The notes: generated by a model not told the origin, from the letters alone. DNA of 64,000 nt from Rosa chinensis (GCF_002994745.2 NC_037093.1:18611555-18675554), one strand, 5' to 3'; numbered from the stretch's first letter, positions 34,531-45,448 are shown. A program made the numbers and translations.

Positions 34531-35063
34531 TGAACTACAATGGTTTGATCCCTTCACAGGGTATGTAGGCAATCTAGCGACCCACTAGATGCAACCACAA
34601 CTCCAAACAGAATCCCTGACTCCACCAGTCAAATTCAACCAGTCCCAAATGAATCACTGACTCTAGTCAAATTCTCCCAACACCACAAAAATCAAATCCA
34701 TTCCAAATCACACAAATAAAGTCCAAACCAAGTGCAAGGGCTTTAAACCCTTCCCCAAACACAAATCCAAAATAAATGGGTCATCTACCCATTTAAATCT
34801 CAAATGCCAGAACTACATGTGGTTTGATCCCGCAAAGGGTATGTAGGCAATCTATAACCAAATTTATCTAGATGCAACCGCGTCCTAAACACAAAATCGA
34901 ATCTCTGGTCCACTTAAACCAAATTCGTCCCAAACACTACTCTCATTCCAGAATCAAAGCCCTCCAATGAGTCATTCACTCATTGGAACTCTTGAACTAC
35001 GAGTGGCTTGATCCCTCTCCAAGGGTACGTAGGCAACCCATTCAAATGTCCGGGTGCAGCCGC
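34531..35063 (+). repeat. Three copies of the GAACTAC..GTAGGCA motif, half B
   Basis: Copies lie at about 34531-34597, 34808-34880 and 34990-35063. The middle one has no counterpart in half A. Confidence 0.85.
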
Positions 35064-35277
35064 AAAAACAAACAAACACACATCTCATCAATTGGTTTCT
35101 TCATAAATGGAATCAAAAGGTGTTTCCCTGTAACAAGGGATTGTAATTAAGAGACACATTCTGTCTTGAATGGGTCGAACCCAAAATAATAAAAACTCTA
35201 TTCACTAAATGAATACGAGTGAAATTATGTTGGGTGACATTTACGCTCACTGTGTGCAATTTTCTCTCAACAGCGCC

Positions 35278-35342
35278 TCAACCTATTGTCAACGAGTTTC
35301 TCATATAAAAATTATAATTATTTTATTGTAATTTCACCAACA
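35278..35342 (+). repeat. 3' LTR of the third copia, displaced tail
   Basis: The sequence from tcaacctattgtcaacg to ttcaccaaca matches the end of the 5' LTR (20182-20246) with about five differences, and follows the second gcgcc target copy at 35273-35277. Confidence 0.9.
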
Positions 35343-35622
35343 GGTCTGTTGGGCAAGGATGGGTTAGTCCTCTGCCCTGCCTTTGTTTGAGTTTGGTTTT
35401 CAACAAGTTGAGTAATAAGTAGTGGCAGAGGGAGTTGGGTGCTGGGTTTGACTTCTGAAAATATAAATGCAAATGCCACTTTTTAATGAGATAGAAATGA
35501 ATATACGCCAACGATATGATGATGAATCCATTAATGTAGAACATTACTTGATCAAATCGGACTCCTCATAACTTGGTACGTCTTACTCCTCAAAAGTAAA
35601 CATGCAGTATATTTATACGGTA
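35343..35622. other. Flank of the third copia element, no gene
   Basis: I see no feature. The first bases (ggtct) do not repeat the left flank of the copia element. Confidence 0.4.
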
Positions 35623-36562
35623 TTCATTTATGTTCTATCTCTGACTCTGTGTGGTTCTGTTCCCCATCTAGGTATAGCAACATTGCAAAGAAATGAAAAG
35701 AAAAGAAAAAAAAAAAAAAGAGATAAAGAAAAAAAAAGGAAGAAATGAAAGAGTGTGGGAACTCTCGGAAAGACACCGACCCAGTTTCTTTCCACTTATG
35801 CGAGAACTTTTTGGTCGGAATGGGCGAGTCAGCCTTCTCCAATCTGAGCCCGGCCGCTATTTGTTTGATCAAAGTCCCAAAACCCTAATAGCCCCATGGG
35901 ATACAAGTTTTTTTAAATAAAAAAAAAATTAAAATAGAGGATTAGGCAACGTGGATAGTTAAATTGCGTTTTTGCCTTCGTATATAAACGCCTTCATATT
36001 CTCCTCACATGCGACGTCGGATCTGCATTCACTTGCATTCTTTATTTGCAGGCTCAAACCATATTTCATAATTAGTCTTTTTATTTTACTTCATTCTTAT
36101 TTACTAATTCAGGGATGGATGGAGTTGAAATTATAGTATTGGTCGAGAAAGATTGAAATTGTGTGAATCGAGGAGTTTGAAGCTTCTTATCAACCACTTG
36201 TTTGCCCTCAACTCTAAATCACTACTGGAGTTAATATGATGATGCCAGCCTTTTTTGATAAACAATTTGCTTTACGAGTGGCCTTGATGCATAAATTAGT
36301 GGATGAACAATTACCAAATCATACCTACTATTGTTTGACCGGTTATAACCAAGGAGTCTCTGACCCGGATCTTCTTTTTCATTTTTTTTTCATCTCGATC
36401 GTACGTATTCCATTTTTACAATTGTTATCTTTCTACTTCTGTTTTCTTCCTCGTAGATTAGGGTTGAGCCAAGGTTATAAGATAACGCATAAATTAGAGA
36501 CAATATGTGTTATGAGATTATCATTGATGCGGAGACCAAGGTTTTGTTAATTTCCTAACAGA
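35623..36562. repeat. Triplicated segment, copy 1
   Basis: It shares ordered blocks with copies 2 and 3: a gtgtggttctgttcccca block with a purine run, an accgaccc block, a TATA-like tatataaacg at about 35981, a cagggatgg..gttgaaattatag block, and a cttcttatc..accact block. It ends with ttgatgcggagaccaaggtt. No open gene is visible. Confidence 0.65.
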
Positions 36563-36607
36563 TCAAATGCTTATAGACCTTTTGAGAGCTTTAAAGGAGG
36601 GAGGGAG

Positions 36608-36610
<3 letters not shown>

Positions 36611-36639
<29 letters not shown>
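36611..36639 (+). repeat. Uninterrupted 29-nt poly-G tract
   Basis: It is preceded by gaggga repeats (36597-36610). Read as given, 29 Gs run without a break. The length may be affected by sequencing or assembly. Confidence 0.85.
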
Positions 36640-37479
36640 TGTTGTTGTGGGAATGGGAATCAAACAAACTGGAGATTATCCTACAAATAATAATAGAAAC
36701 TGAGAAGGGAGACTGACTATTAGTAAAGCGAAAAAAAAAACCCACAATACACACATTTGATTGTCAATACTCATTTGTATCAAAGATTCTTCCTGGAAAC
36801 AGAATCCATAACAAAGTAAACCAAAATAAGTGATTGAGAACAACACGAGATGTACAACTATAGAGGTCAATTTCCTGAACCTTTAGAGTGACATACAAAA
36901 ACTGAGATGTAACAAAAGGAAATGAAATATAAGTTTCTGTAATATGAATCTGGTGCAACATTGTACCTACCAGTGAGAATGTGAAATATGTTTGGATTGT
37001 CACGTGCAACATCATTCAAAACAGTAATGGGGAAGAAAACAAGGCCATCCAGAAGTGATTATCCCCATTTCCATCTTCCTTATCTGCTGGTTCATACTTG
37101 AGACATTACAATACTTCAGAAAATAGAATCATTATCCACCTTCCTTATCTTCTGGTAATTTGTAAAGAATCAGCAAACATTCTGCATATTTTTCTATTTC
37201 TTAATCTTGATCATCATTAGTATCTTGGTGTTCTCTGAAATTACCATATTCTTCTAGAGCAATCAAGAACAGCGAAGGCTGTTTCATCGTTCAAAATAAC
37301 TTAAGCTACTGAAAATCAACAAAAAAACAAAACATATATATATATATATATATATGCTTCAACCAAATAAAATTGAGAGGTCGGTATTGAAAAACTACAA
37401 ACTAGCCATTTCCATGACTGAAACAGAAGAACCCTAAGATGATGGTGTGACTAAGAAAAGAAAAAAAAAAGTGTTGGTT
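36640..37479. other. AT-rich sequence with a TA microsatellite
   Basis: It includes an uninterrupted (TA)n run at about 37335-37355. No coding or element signature is seen. Confidence 0.5.
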
Positions 37480-38375
37480 CGAATGGAACAGCCTAGCGGG
37501 TCATGGTGGGAACCAGAAGGCACCGACCCGTTATCCTTCCACTGCAAAGAGAGGTAGGTGATCGCTGCTCTGTGAAACCAGCCTCACGCATTGCCCTCCT
37601 CTCTAGGAACCATGAAGCCCAGAGCCTTCGCCCAAGCCACATAGCCCAACTCCTTGCTTGGAACGGGCGAGTCAGAATATAGCCATTCCGAACCCAACCA
37701 GCTAATGCTGAACCAAAGTTCCAGCACCCTCGTGCCCCCACTAGGGTCATAAGCTGGCGTGACCAAGCTCGGCGATATGCTATCCTCGTTTGTAATATTT
37801 AAACAAGAGAACGTGTTGCATGTCTCCAATGTGGGACAAACAGCCAGCTTATTCTTTCATCCTCTTTAATATTTGCTTGTGTTCATGTTGCTGCCTACTT
37901 CTTTCAGCTATGAAGTTTGACTCTGATGCTTCTTTGCAAGCTCAAAACATTGTCCATAACTAATCTCTTTCGCATTAAAGAGCCAATTCATGGAGATGAA
38001 ATGAAAATTTTGGTGGAAGAGTGATTGAATGTAGGTGAATCAAGAGTCTAAAGGCTCTTATATATCCACCAGTCAATTGCTCTTCACATCAAGAGAATGA
38101 TGTTAACAAAAGCGAACTAGTGAGGCTGGAATATAGAGGGTTTTAAGCTCTTTAAATCTTATTGATCTCAATCTATGCCATACCCACAATTGTTATGGTT
38201 GCGTGTGTGGGATTCCTAAAAGTTATCTATGCCCTACGTTTTGTTGTTCTCCTCATAGATTTGCGTCGAATATTAAGGATTGATACATAAGATTACAAAA
38301 CTAACATGTGTCTATACAGTTGGTCTCACTGTATTGTTCCTTAACATTGATGCAGACACTGTGGTTTATGAATCA
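37480..38375. repeat. Triplicated segment, copy 2
   Basis: It shares the accgaccc, gggcgagtcag, gtgaatc..gag and ttgatgcagacac..gtt blocks with copy 1 in the same order, but is longer in the middle (37560-37840). That part is GC-richer and holds tgtctccaatgtgggaca, whose reverse (tgtcccacattggaga) is common in plant LTRs. Confidence 0.6.
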
Positions 38376-39384
38376 TATGCTGCCATTAAAAAAGACCAAA
38401 ATTTCTGATAAACTAGCTAGTTGAACATGCTATCTAGACCTATGCATATACATGCCCACAAAATTACCCTTGAGCGCTTAAGGGCATTATGAAAGATCAT
38501 CGGTTCAGATACAAAACAGTTTTATAAGCACAACATCGATCTTTGATTCAGATTTATAAATATTGTAATTGAATTAGAGATGCACATCGATCAAAACTGT
38601 ACATAACAGACTTCATGAAGATAGCTGAATTGGTCAAGGGACTAACTGAGAGCAAAGTTTCCATTAATTGATTGCCAAAGCAAGGAGCTAACATCTACAG
38701 CCTAAACTTTATAAAAAGAGCAAGGAAAACCACTAACTCGATCTTAACAAACATCAGCCATCTTTTAAATCCAATGAAGTCAATGAACCTAGATAATTGC
38801 AGATACGGTACAGAATATCAGTCGCAAGCATGTTCGTGAATTAGAAGTTGTCATTGTTCCATTTGGTTTTTCCTTGCTTATAACAGAAAACTAAATCACA
38901 AGTGAGATATAAGCTAGAACGTACTGAAAACTATAGCATATCAGCTCAGGTTAATTGCATCTTAGTGTCCTGGGAAAAAAAATGAACACTTACAAATTGT
39001 TTACAGATTTGAAACAATTCATCACACGACTTCATTTGGAGTTGAAAGAGAGAGAGTCCTATAGAATTCTTTCCAGACTTGGAAAGCTAGCTAGCTTTCT
39101 ACTCCTACGTAGAACTAGAAGATGCTACAATGAGAGGTTTTCTTGGTTAATGTTATACTTTGAGTCCAATATGCATGAGGAATACAAATCTAGTTAGATT
39201 CCTCATTATAGAGGTGTTAGGCTCATAGGATCAGTGACCAAAAGAAAGCTGCAGGCACTCAGCTGGTTATCACTTCAATGAGAGTGAGGGGTAGCAAGAC
39301 AGAAAAGCGTATTTTTAGCTGATCATCAAGTCCACTGTTACAAACATACAGGCAATTTGCTGAACCACACGTTACATCTGTGTG
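38376..39384. other. Intergenic sequence, no gene seen
   Basis: No exon-like or element-like structure was found. The open frame at 38955-39197 has no recognisable motif. Confidence 0.4.
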
Positions 39385-40480
39385 TTCTATTTCTGACTGC
39401 TTGTGTGGTTCTTTCTCCATCAAGGTATAGCAATATTGAAAAAGTTTTTTTTTTTTTTTGATCAAGAAGAAACTTCATTACTAATGAACTGGATACATTG
39501 AGTTTTGGCAACATCTCATACATAGAGATGGCCACTGGACTTCACACTCGAACTCCAAAATGACTGACTGACGGAGCCAAAAAAGGCCACAACTCAACTA
39601 AAGACTGAATACTTGCACAACAATTAAACAGCAGAGACAAAATGCGCAGGAGTAGTGAATCCATGACACACAACTTTGTCAACACTAACTCGCCACTCAG
39701 AGTCCTCCTTACCTTCCTTTGATCGATCAAATCGACACTCGTTGTGACTTCGAACCCGACCATAGTGAAATGCTGGACCGTCAGACTTGAGACTAAATGT
39801 TTGACCCTAATGTCAACATCGTCAATCCACAAGTTTGTGTGGTTCTTTCTCAATCAACATTGAAAAAAATAAAGTAAATAAATAAATAAAATAAAAGAGT
39901 GAAGGTCAGAATGGGAGCGGAGACTCTCGGAAGGACAACGACCCGTATTGAGAAATCAATAATTATAAGGAATCCTCATATTTCATAATTATTGGTTTAT
40001 GAAATAATTATTGGTTTACTTATAAGGAATCCTCATATTTCATAGGGGCCTTGACCAGTGTTGAGATTAGTCCTATTATTTTATTTCATTCTTATTTACT
40101 AATTCAGGGATGGAGTAAAAAATCCAGGGATGGAGTTGAAATTATAGTGTTGGTCGAGAAAGATTGATCTCAACACTTTGAAGCTTCTTATCCACCATTT
40201 GCCCTAAACTCGATCTTAACCAAAACTAGAGTTAAATATGATGATGCCTGCCTTTTTTGATAACCAATCTGCTTGGATTCCTTTACGAGTGGCCTTGATG
40301 CATAAACCAGTGTAATTGTTTTATCTCAAATCATACTTACTATTGTACGTTTCATCGGTTTATCCAAGGAGATTCTCAGATATTTTTTTCTTCTTTCTTT
40401 TTCATCTCCATCCTACGTACATATTCCATATTTCCACACTTACAATAGTAATCGTTCTATTTCTGTGTATAACTGCAATA
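39385..40480. repeat. Triplicated segment, copy 3
   Basis: It shares the gttctatttctgac..tgtgtggttcttt start, the agactctcggaaggac..cgaccc block, and the cagggatggagttgaaattatag to ccttgatgcataaa block (40105-40310) with copy 1. It is interrupted by a non-LTR fragment at 39447-39832. Confidence 0.65.
39447..39832 (-). mobile_element. Non-LTR retroposon fragment with poly(A) tail
   Basis: Read on the minus strand it ends in a run of about 14 As (plus-strand Ts at 39447-39460). It is flanked by imperfect copies of tgtgtggttctttctcc..atcaa (39405-39425 and 39837-39856), which may be a long target duplication. It looks like a 5'-truncated LINE 3' end; no RT motif is present. Confidence 0.55.
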
Positions 40481-41744
40481 GTAAAAGGGAAAAAAAATAT
40501 TTCTACAAAATATTACTGACAAAAAACTACAAAATTAATTTATGCATGCAAATTAATCAAGCTGGAAAAGGAAATTAATTGATAAAAATTATAAAAAAAT
40601 TACAACATCTTTAATAGAAAAATGAGAAATTTCCTCAGATATATGATTTAATGTTCGTACACATGATTTACAATTTTGTTTTTTAAGAAGAAAGCAAATT
40701 CCGCACATGTTAAGAGACTAGTGTACAATTAATGGTGTATGAAAAAGATAGCCGAATTCATAAACATCTCTTACTTATAAAGAGGAGATTTCGTTGAGGC
40801 TAAATTTTTTATTTTTTATATAAATAATTATCGGTTTACGAAAAAGATAGCTGAATTTAGAAACTCTTACTTATAAAGAGAATATTTATAGCACTAGATC
40901 AAATGATTGATGATAACTTTGTCTGACTAAGTTTCCTATATTATATGGTTTTGTGCTGGACAATTTTTTTTGTCTATATATAATTTGATTTGATGATGTA
41001 AAGTGCCACAAAAATTAATCAAAATAGATTTTTTTTTCTTGGTCATGAAAATCAGCATAGGCACTGGTGGAATGTGGGTTGGCAGGCCCAAAGAACAACA
41101 ATTGTCCTAGTTGTTCTTTTCGGTAGACGCGTGACCAAAATTCTTTTTGGCTTTCTCATGCCCAGTACTATTTAGTTTAATAGCATAAGTCTCCTCTTCA
41201 TAAGTAGGAAAGAACTCACGGAAGACTAGTTGTAGTATATGAATTATTGATTTAATTAAAAAAAAATAAAATAAAAATAAAACCATTCATCACGATCTAA
41301 GAACTCACACATAAGAGTTATGAAAACTGTCATAACTTACACAATTAAGCTAAAAATCAGAAAAGGGGAAAAAATAAATGAGTATAACTATCGAGAATTC
41401 ATAAGACATTCGTGATGTGAATTTCGATAATTAGAGACTTTGATCTAGAAGTTTTAAATGCATAATTCATTGTTTACCCTACAAAATAAGTTGAACAATT
41501 TTTTTCTCTTCATTTTCTCTATACACGAGTACTTAAATCTCGACCACGTTTACGTGGTTGCCCTTTTAGGGAGAACGAACACCATCAGTTCATTCATTGG
41601 TTTTATACTTCTTTCATTGACTAACTACTTTTAATTGAGATTTCACTAGGGACGTGCTTGTCTAGTATGATTTTAAGGAGTTTGGGATTTATGAGTTTTA
41701 CCCCAAACTGCGCGCGTTCGACTACTTCAATCAAATTCAACTTT
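40481..41744. other. AT-rich intergenic sequence
   Basis: Several near-repeats of a gaattcataaac..cttacttataaagaga block occur at about 40750-40790 and 40850-40885. No gene is seen. Confidence 0.4.
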
Positions 41745-41761
41745 GTTTAAGGTTCTTGACC

Positions 41762-43099
41762 TTTTTTTTTTTTTTTTTTGAGAATGAAAGAAACATTTTA
41801 TTTCATAAAATACGATTACAAATGGGAACACCCGGTGGTGGACATAAATTCCCCACTCTCCTCCCTAAGAACAACCTCAGTTACGGGTCCGTCATCCACA
41901 ATGACATCCATGAGCCAAAAGAGCCCAACCCCTAACCACCCTAATCGCCCATCAACTCGGGCTACACCATAAAACCACTTCCGAGAGTCACGATTAAACC
42001 TTGAAGCCAACATTACAAACAACCACTTCCCCTTCATCAACACCGTGTCCCAAACCAACCAGACCACGTGCAAGAGCAAGTGACATCCACATTGACAACA
42101 AAATAACATCGAGAGTAAAACATATAGTCCCCGGAAATAACGCCATATCCACAGCACTTCAGCCCTGCTAACCCAAGAAACAAAGCACATCCTCACAGCC
42201 AACCTCAAGAAGAAAGCGACTCCTTTCAACACCATGACCCAAAACCGCCAGACCATGTGCAGGAGCTTCTCCCCATTACTTTGACCACAAAAAGTGAATT
42301 GAACTCCTGAGAAAAACAAGACACACCTACCATACCAAGACACCAGAACCCTAGCTCGAAAGAGTAGGGACTTATTAAACTATGCCAAAAACCTAAATCA
42401 AAACAACTCACCACAAAAACAACGGAAAGAAAACAACGAGAAACTAAATAATTAAACATTAGAGACCACCAGCAAGGCCCCAAAGCAAAAGCCCGGCCCA
42501 ACCACCACTCCCCCCATGGACCCAGCAGCCGCCTTACACCACCACACAGCCGCGCTGCATCCAAACCTTGCTGCACCGCCGCGCCACAACGCAGATCCAC
42601 CCCATGCCCAGCAGACGTACGAAATCGAAGGCCCAGCCGCTGCCCAGATCCCAAATGCAGCGATGACGCCATCACCCGTCGCCGGCAAACCCCACCCCAG
42701 CGCTGCTCCACTCTTGCCCTCATCCCTAATCCCAGAAGAACAGATCGAGATCGATCCGTCCACTTCGAGATCCCGCCACCATCCTCCAACCCTGGACCAA
42801 ACTGCTGCCACAGAAACATGCTACTAGCCCGAATCACCATCCCCTCCCGGGCCGGAACGCAGCGGCAGCAACGCCGGCGACGTTCGGCCGGGAGAGATCG
42901 CTCGACTCTGCCCTGTTTTTTCTCCGCGCGTAGGGTTTTGAGTTGAGAGGTTTTTTGACGGGTCTTGGATAAAGGTCTTTTGCCCCTCTTTTTTAAAAGA
43001 GGATCAAAAGATTTCACTCCTACCCTCATGGTGACTCAAACCCATGACCTTGATCTTAGGTAGTGGGTGCTCTAACCACTGAGCTAACACCACTTCGTC
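41762..43099 (-). mobile_element. 1.34-kb retroposon with tRNA-like head and poly(A) tail
   Basis: It is flanked by a 17-bp exact target duplication gtttaaggttcttgacc (41745-41761 and 43100-43116). On the minus strand it begins with a tRNA-like pol III promoter (A box tagctcagtggt, B box ggtttgagtca, 43035-43085) and ends with about 18 As (plus-strand Ts 41762-41779) after an aataaaat-type signal. The GC-rich 5' half has a long frame (42226-43029) without known domains. The body carries an internal repeat of about 40 bp (around 42036-42076 and 42227-42267). The size is too large for an ordinary SINE. It may be a SINE fused to a LINE-derived or host-derived body. No RT is present. Confidence 0.85.
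43030..43095 (-). promoter_or_regulatory. tRNA-like pol III promoter head (A and B boxes)
   Basis: On the minus strand: tagctcagtggttagagc (A-box region), about 32 bp, then gggtttgagtcac (B-box region). It is not a tRNA gene because no acceptor stem can form. Confidence 0.8.
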
Positions 43100-43117
43100 G
43101 TTTAAGGTTCTTGACCT

Positions 43118-43657
43118 ACAACATTAAATTAAAATAAAATTGTCTCACTTACTCGAGTAAGATATTTTTATTCCCTTTTACCTGATTTAAAATAAAATGA
43201 CAATTTTACCCTCCATCTAATTAATGAACTACATCAATGCCATCAAATTCTCTCTCTTCTCTCTATCCCTCTCTCTCTCCCTCCCTCTCTCTCTCTATTG
43301 GAGGACAATAGATGTTTTGAATTGATGTAATATTCTTATTTTTTTTTCTTTAATAAAGTTTTATTTGTCTAATTTACGGAGATTAATTCCAATTCCGACA
43401 ACTGAAAGTTCTATTCGGGGGCAATAAACCTCTCTAGCTAGATATAAGATCTACAACAGCCTCTTTGGAGACTTCCAGCGAGGTTTCATATATCTCTATT
43501 GCCCTCCAATAGACATCTATTGGAGGGCAATAGAGGTCTACTGCCCCCCTATTAGGGGGTAGTAGATGTCTATTTGGGGCAACAAACATTTCCGGTGAGA
43601 TTTTTAGAAAATTCAGGCGGGCAGCGGCCTGTGACGAGGCTCCGGTGAAGTCTCCAA

Positions 43658-43694
<37 letters not shown>

Positions 43695-45343
43695 AGTAAC
43701 AAATAGGTGAGGGTAAAATGGTATTAAAAAAAATTTAAAAAAAAAAAATCTTAATGGGGTATTAGGGAATATCTTCTTAGAGTGTTTTGGGTAAGAAGGA
43801 ATTAAAAAAAACTTAATGGGGTAAGTGGGAAAAAAATCTCTATAAATGGGGTAAATTGACAAAAACCCTTTGTTTAATAATGGAAATCACATTGTCCGAG
43901 TTTTTTCTCAAAAAAAAAAAAACAAAAAAACAAAAAAATTAACCTTATTTTGGCTTAATAATGGAAAACACATTGTCCGAGTTTTATTTTTGGTAACAAA
44001 TCACGTTTTATTAAGGGTAATTACATACATGTTTCAAGCATTAAAAGTGGGTAGTTCTATTCATACCTCTCAATCTGCTATTTAAACCTCCTTTTTATTT
44101 ATTTTTATCAAACTTCATATTTTGCCCTTTTTTTAGTTTATGATGCTCACCTCCTTTTCTATCTATCTATCTATCACGTACCATCATCTCCTGCCAATGG
44201 ACATCACAGATATGGTGCGATCTGAACAATCATGTACTCGACCCTAGAGCAAGTAGCTATCTCTCTTGTTTCTCGAGTGAAAGAACAAAGCAATATGCAC
44301 ACAACTGAGCATGCACTTCCAATATACCATATTCTTATCAAACTTAAATTATGCTGCATGACAGTCAAATCCCCACCTATTAGGCCAAGAGAAATGTAAA
44401 GAATGTAGAAAGCCTTGCCCCCATTCACCTGGAAGTAAGTCAAGAACTATAATCGAAACAGCAAGCCAACCAATTAGTAAAATTTCCCAATGATGACCAC
44501 TACCATCCACCTCCACTGCCGTCAATTACAACAACGAATCGCTATAACATTGAAAATATCATACTATCGCAACTTGAGTTTTCAATTACTGATCTAAAAT
44601 TTTAAATTAGAAGTTCTATCACTTCTATGAAAAGATGCCCTTCATTTTTAATTTTTTTTTTAATATGTCAAAAAGGGTAAAATTGGAATTAAATTTTTAC
44701 AAAAATCAATGGAGATCCCAATAGTAAATTGAGATGTTTGAATAGAACCACCCTCTTGACCGAACCTGGTCATGATCTTATAAAAAGATGCATGTTCACA
44801 TATTAAGACTAGTCTAATAAGACTAGTGCACTAAATTGTCAAGAAGTATTAATGAAATGCGTAGTATTTGAAAATTAATTATGGGTCCTTACAGATAACC
44901 TTAGTCTAAATTTGTATTTTGTCTATATCACAATATTCTTCAAATGTCATTACCTAATTTTAGACTTACATTGGGACTCCACCGGTGAGAGAGAAAAAAA
45001 TAAGGAGCAGACTTTAATAATTTTTAAGTTATGAGGTAGTTAATTAATAAAGAAAAAACTTGGATATAGCCGCTAATACAAATTCTAAATTGATGGATAG
45101 TGTTCCTAAAAGGCTAAAACAAACATGGTTAAATTTTGACACATAAGTGAAGTGGATAGGTTGCATGCATGTGAGTGAAAGGGTGTTTAGAAGAGTACCA
45201 CTAGGCATCAAATTCTCAGCCACGCGGGAAAAAGAAAGAAAAGAAATAATTGAGCAGCAACAGAAACAAAAGGGAAGATCAAGTACGAATTTGAATAGGT
45301 TTTAAATTTGAAAAAGATTTCTAACCCTATCCCAATTCCTCCC
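43118..45343. other. Intergenic sequence with microsatellites and hairpins upstream of the DUF7086-type gene
   Basis: CT/TC-rich microsatellites lie at about 43250-43297 and 43661-43694. A short tandem duplication (taatggaaatcacattgtccgag and a near copy) lies at 43876-43902 and 43958-43984. A tcta repeat lies at 44158-44175. Two adjacent hairpins at 43492-43571 are listed separately. No gene is seen. Confidence 0.5.
43492..43571. repeat. Two adjacent hairpin-forming inverted repeats
   Basis: The first has arms ctctattgccctccaatag (43494-43512) and its complement (43517-43535) around a 4-bp loop. The second has arms tctactgccccc and gggggtagtaga (about 43537-43567) around ctatta. Related ctattggagg and ctattgcc words recur nearby (43296, 43425). 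Confidence 0.85.
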
Positions 45344-45353
45344 CCTATTTAAT
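45344..45353 (+). promoter_or_regulatory. Possible TATA box of the DUF7086-type gene
   Basis: The sequence tatttaatag lies about 100 bp before the ATG at 45449, in a pyrimidine-rich leader context. Confidence 0.4.
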
Positions 45354-45448
45354 AGGGTATCTATCTTTATCTCCTGTCTACATTGAATCGAACCCACTTT
45401 CACAATTTCAATTTTAACTCGCTCTCTTTCCCCTTCACTTTTTCTCCC

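Larger units (their letters stand above)
28379..35272 (+). mobile_element. Large non-coding LTR element with two ~3.3-kb LTRs and a ~250-bp core
   Basis: It is flanked by an exact 5-bp duplication gcgcc (28374-28378 and 35273-35277), starts TG and ends CA. It consists of two homologous halves: 28379 to about 31730, and 31979-35272. Between them are about 250 bp ending in the polypurine tract cttgagggggcaac (31964-31978). No gag or pol residue is visible in any frame and no primer site is seen, so the 5' core seems deleted. Each half has its own TATA box (ctatataaag near 28762, ctataaaaag near 32477). It is best described as a LARD-like derivative of a gypsy element; movement would need proteins in trans. 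Confidence 0.82.
31979..35272 (+). repeat. 3' LTR half (B) of the large element
   Basis: It runs TGTTGAGACAAAA to TTTCTCTCAACA, 3294 bp. A TATA box at about 32477 is followed by an almost pure purine stretch on this strand (about 32500-32720). Confidence 0.8.
19671..35342 (+). mobile_element. Ty1/copia retrotransposon carrying two nested elements
   Basis: The 5' LTR is at 19671-20246. The 3' LTR is split into 27860-28378 and 35278-35342 by a nested element. Once the two inserts (20574-23969 and 28379-35272) and their target copies are removed, the element is about 5.4 kb with gag, protease, integrase, RT and RNase H in copia order. LTRs differ by about 4 % by eye. Unlike the other elements here, the flanks (tagaa on the left, ggtct on the right) do not match, and there is no initiator-Met primer site after the 5' LTR, where the sequence is attttaaggag. 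It has few frame breaks. Confidence 0.9.

Noticed and set aside
37490..37830. Protein gene on the minus strand in triplicated copy 2
   Set aside because: Two overlapping frames have no known motif, and the sequence is shared only with non-coding copies.
42226..43029. 267-residue minus-strand protein gene
   Set aside because: It lies wholly inside the tRNA-headed retroposon, is GC-rich with overlapping open frames in several phases, and has no known domain.
43030..43095. tRNA gene on the minus strand
   Set aside because: A and B boxes are present, but there is no acceptor or anticodon stem, and the sequence is the head of a retroposon.
45383..45448. N-terminal extension of the DUF7086-type protein
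   Set aside because: The extended frame begins with TTG, not ATG. The first ATG is at 45449 in a good context.
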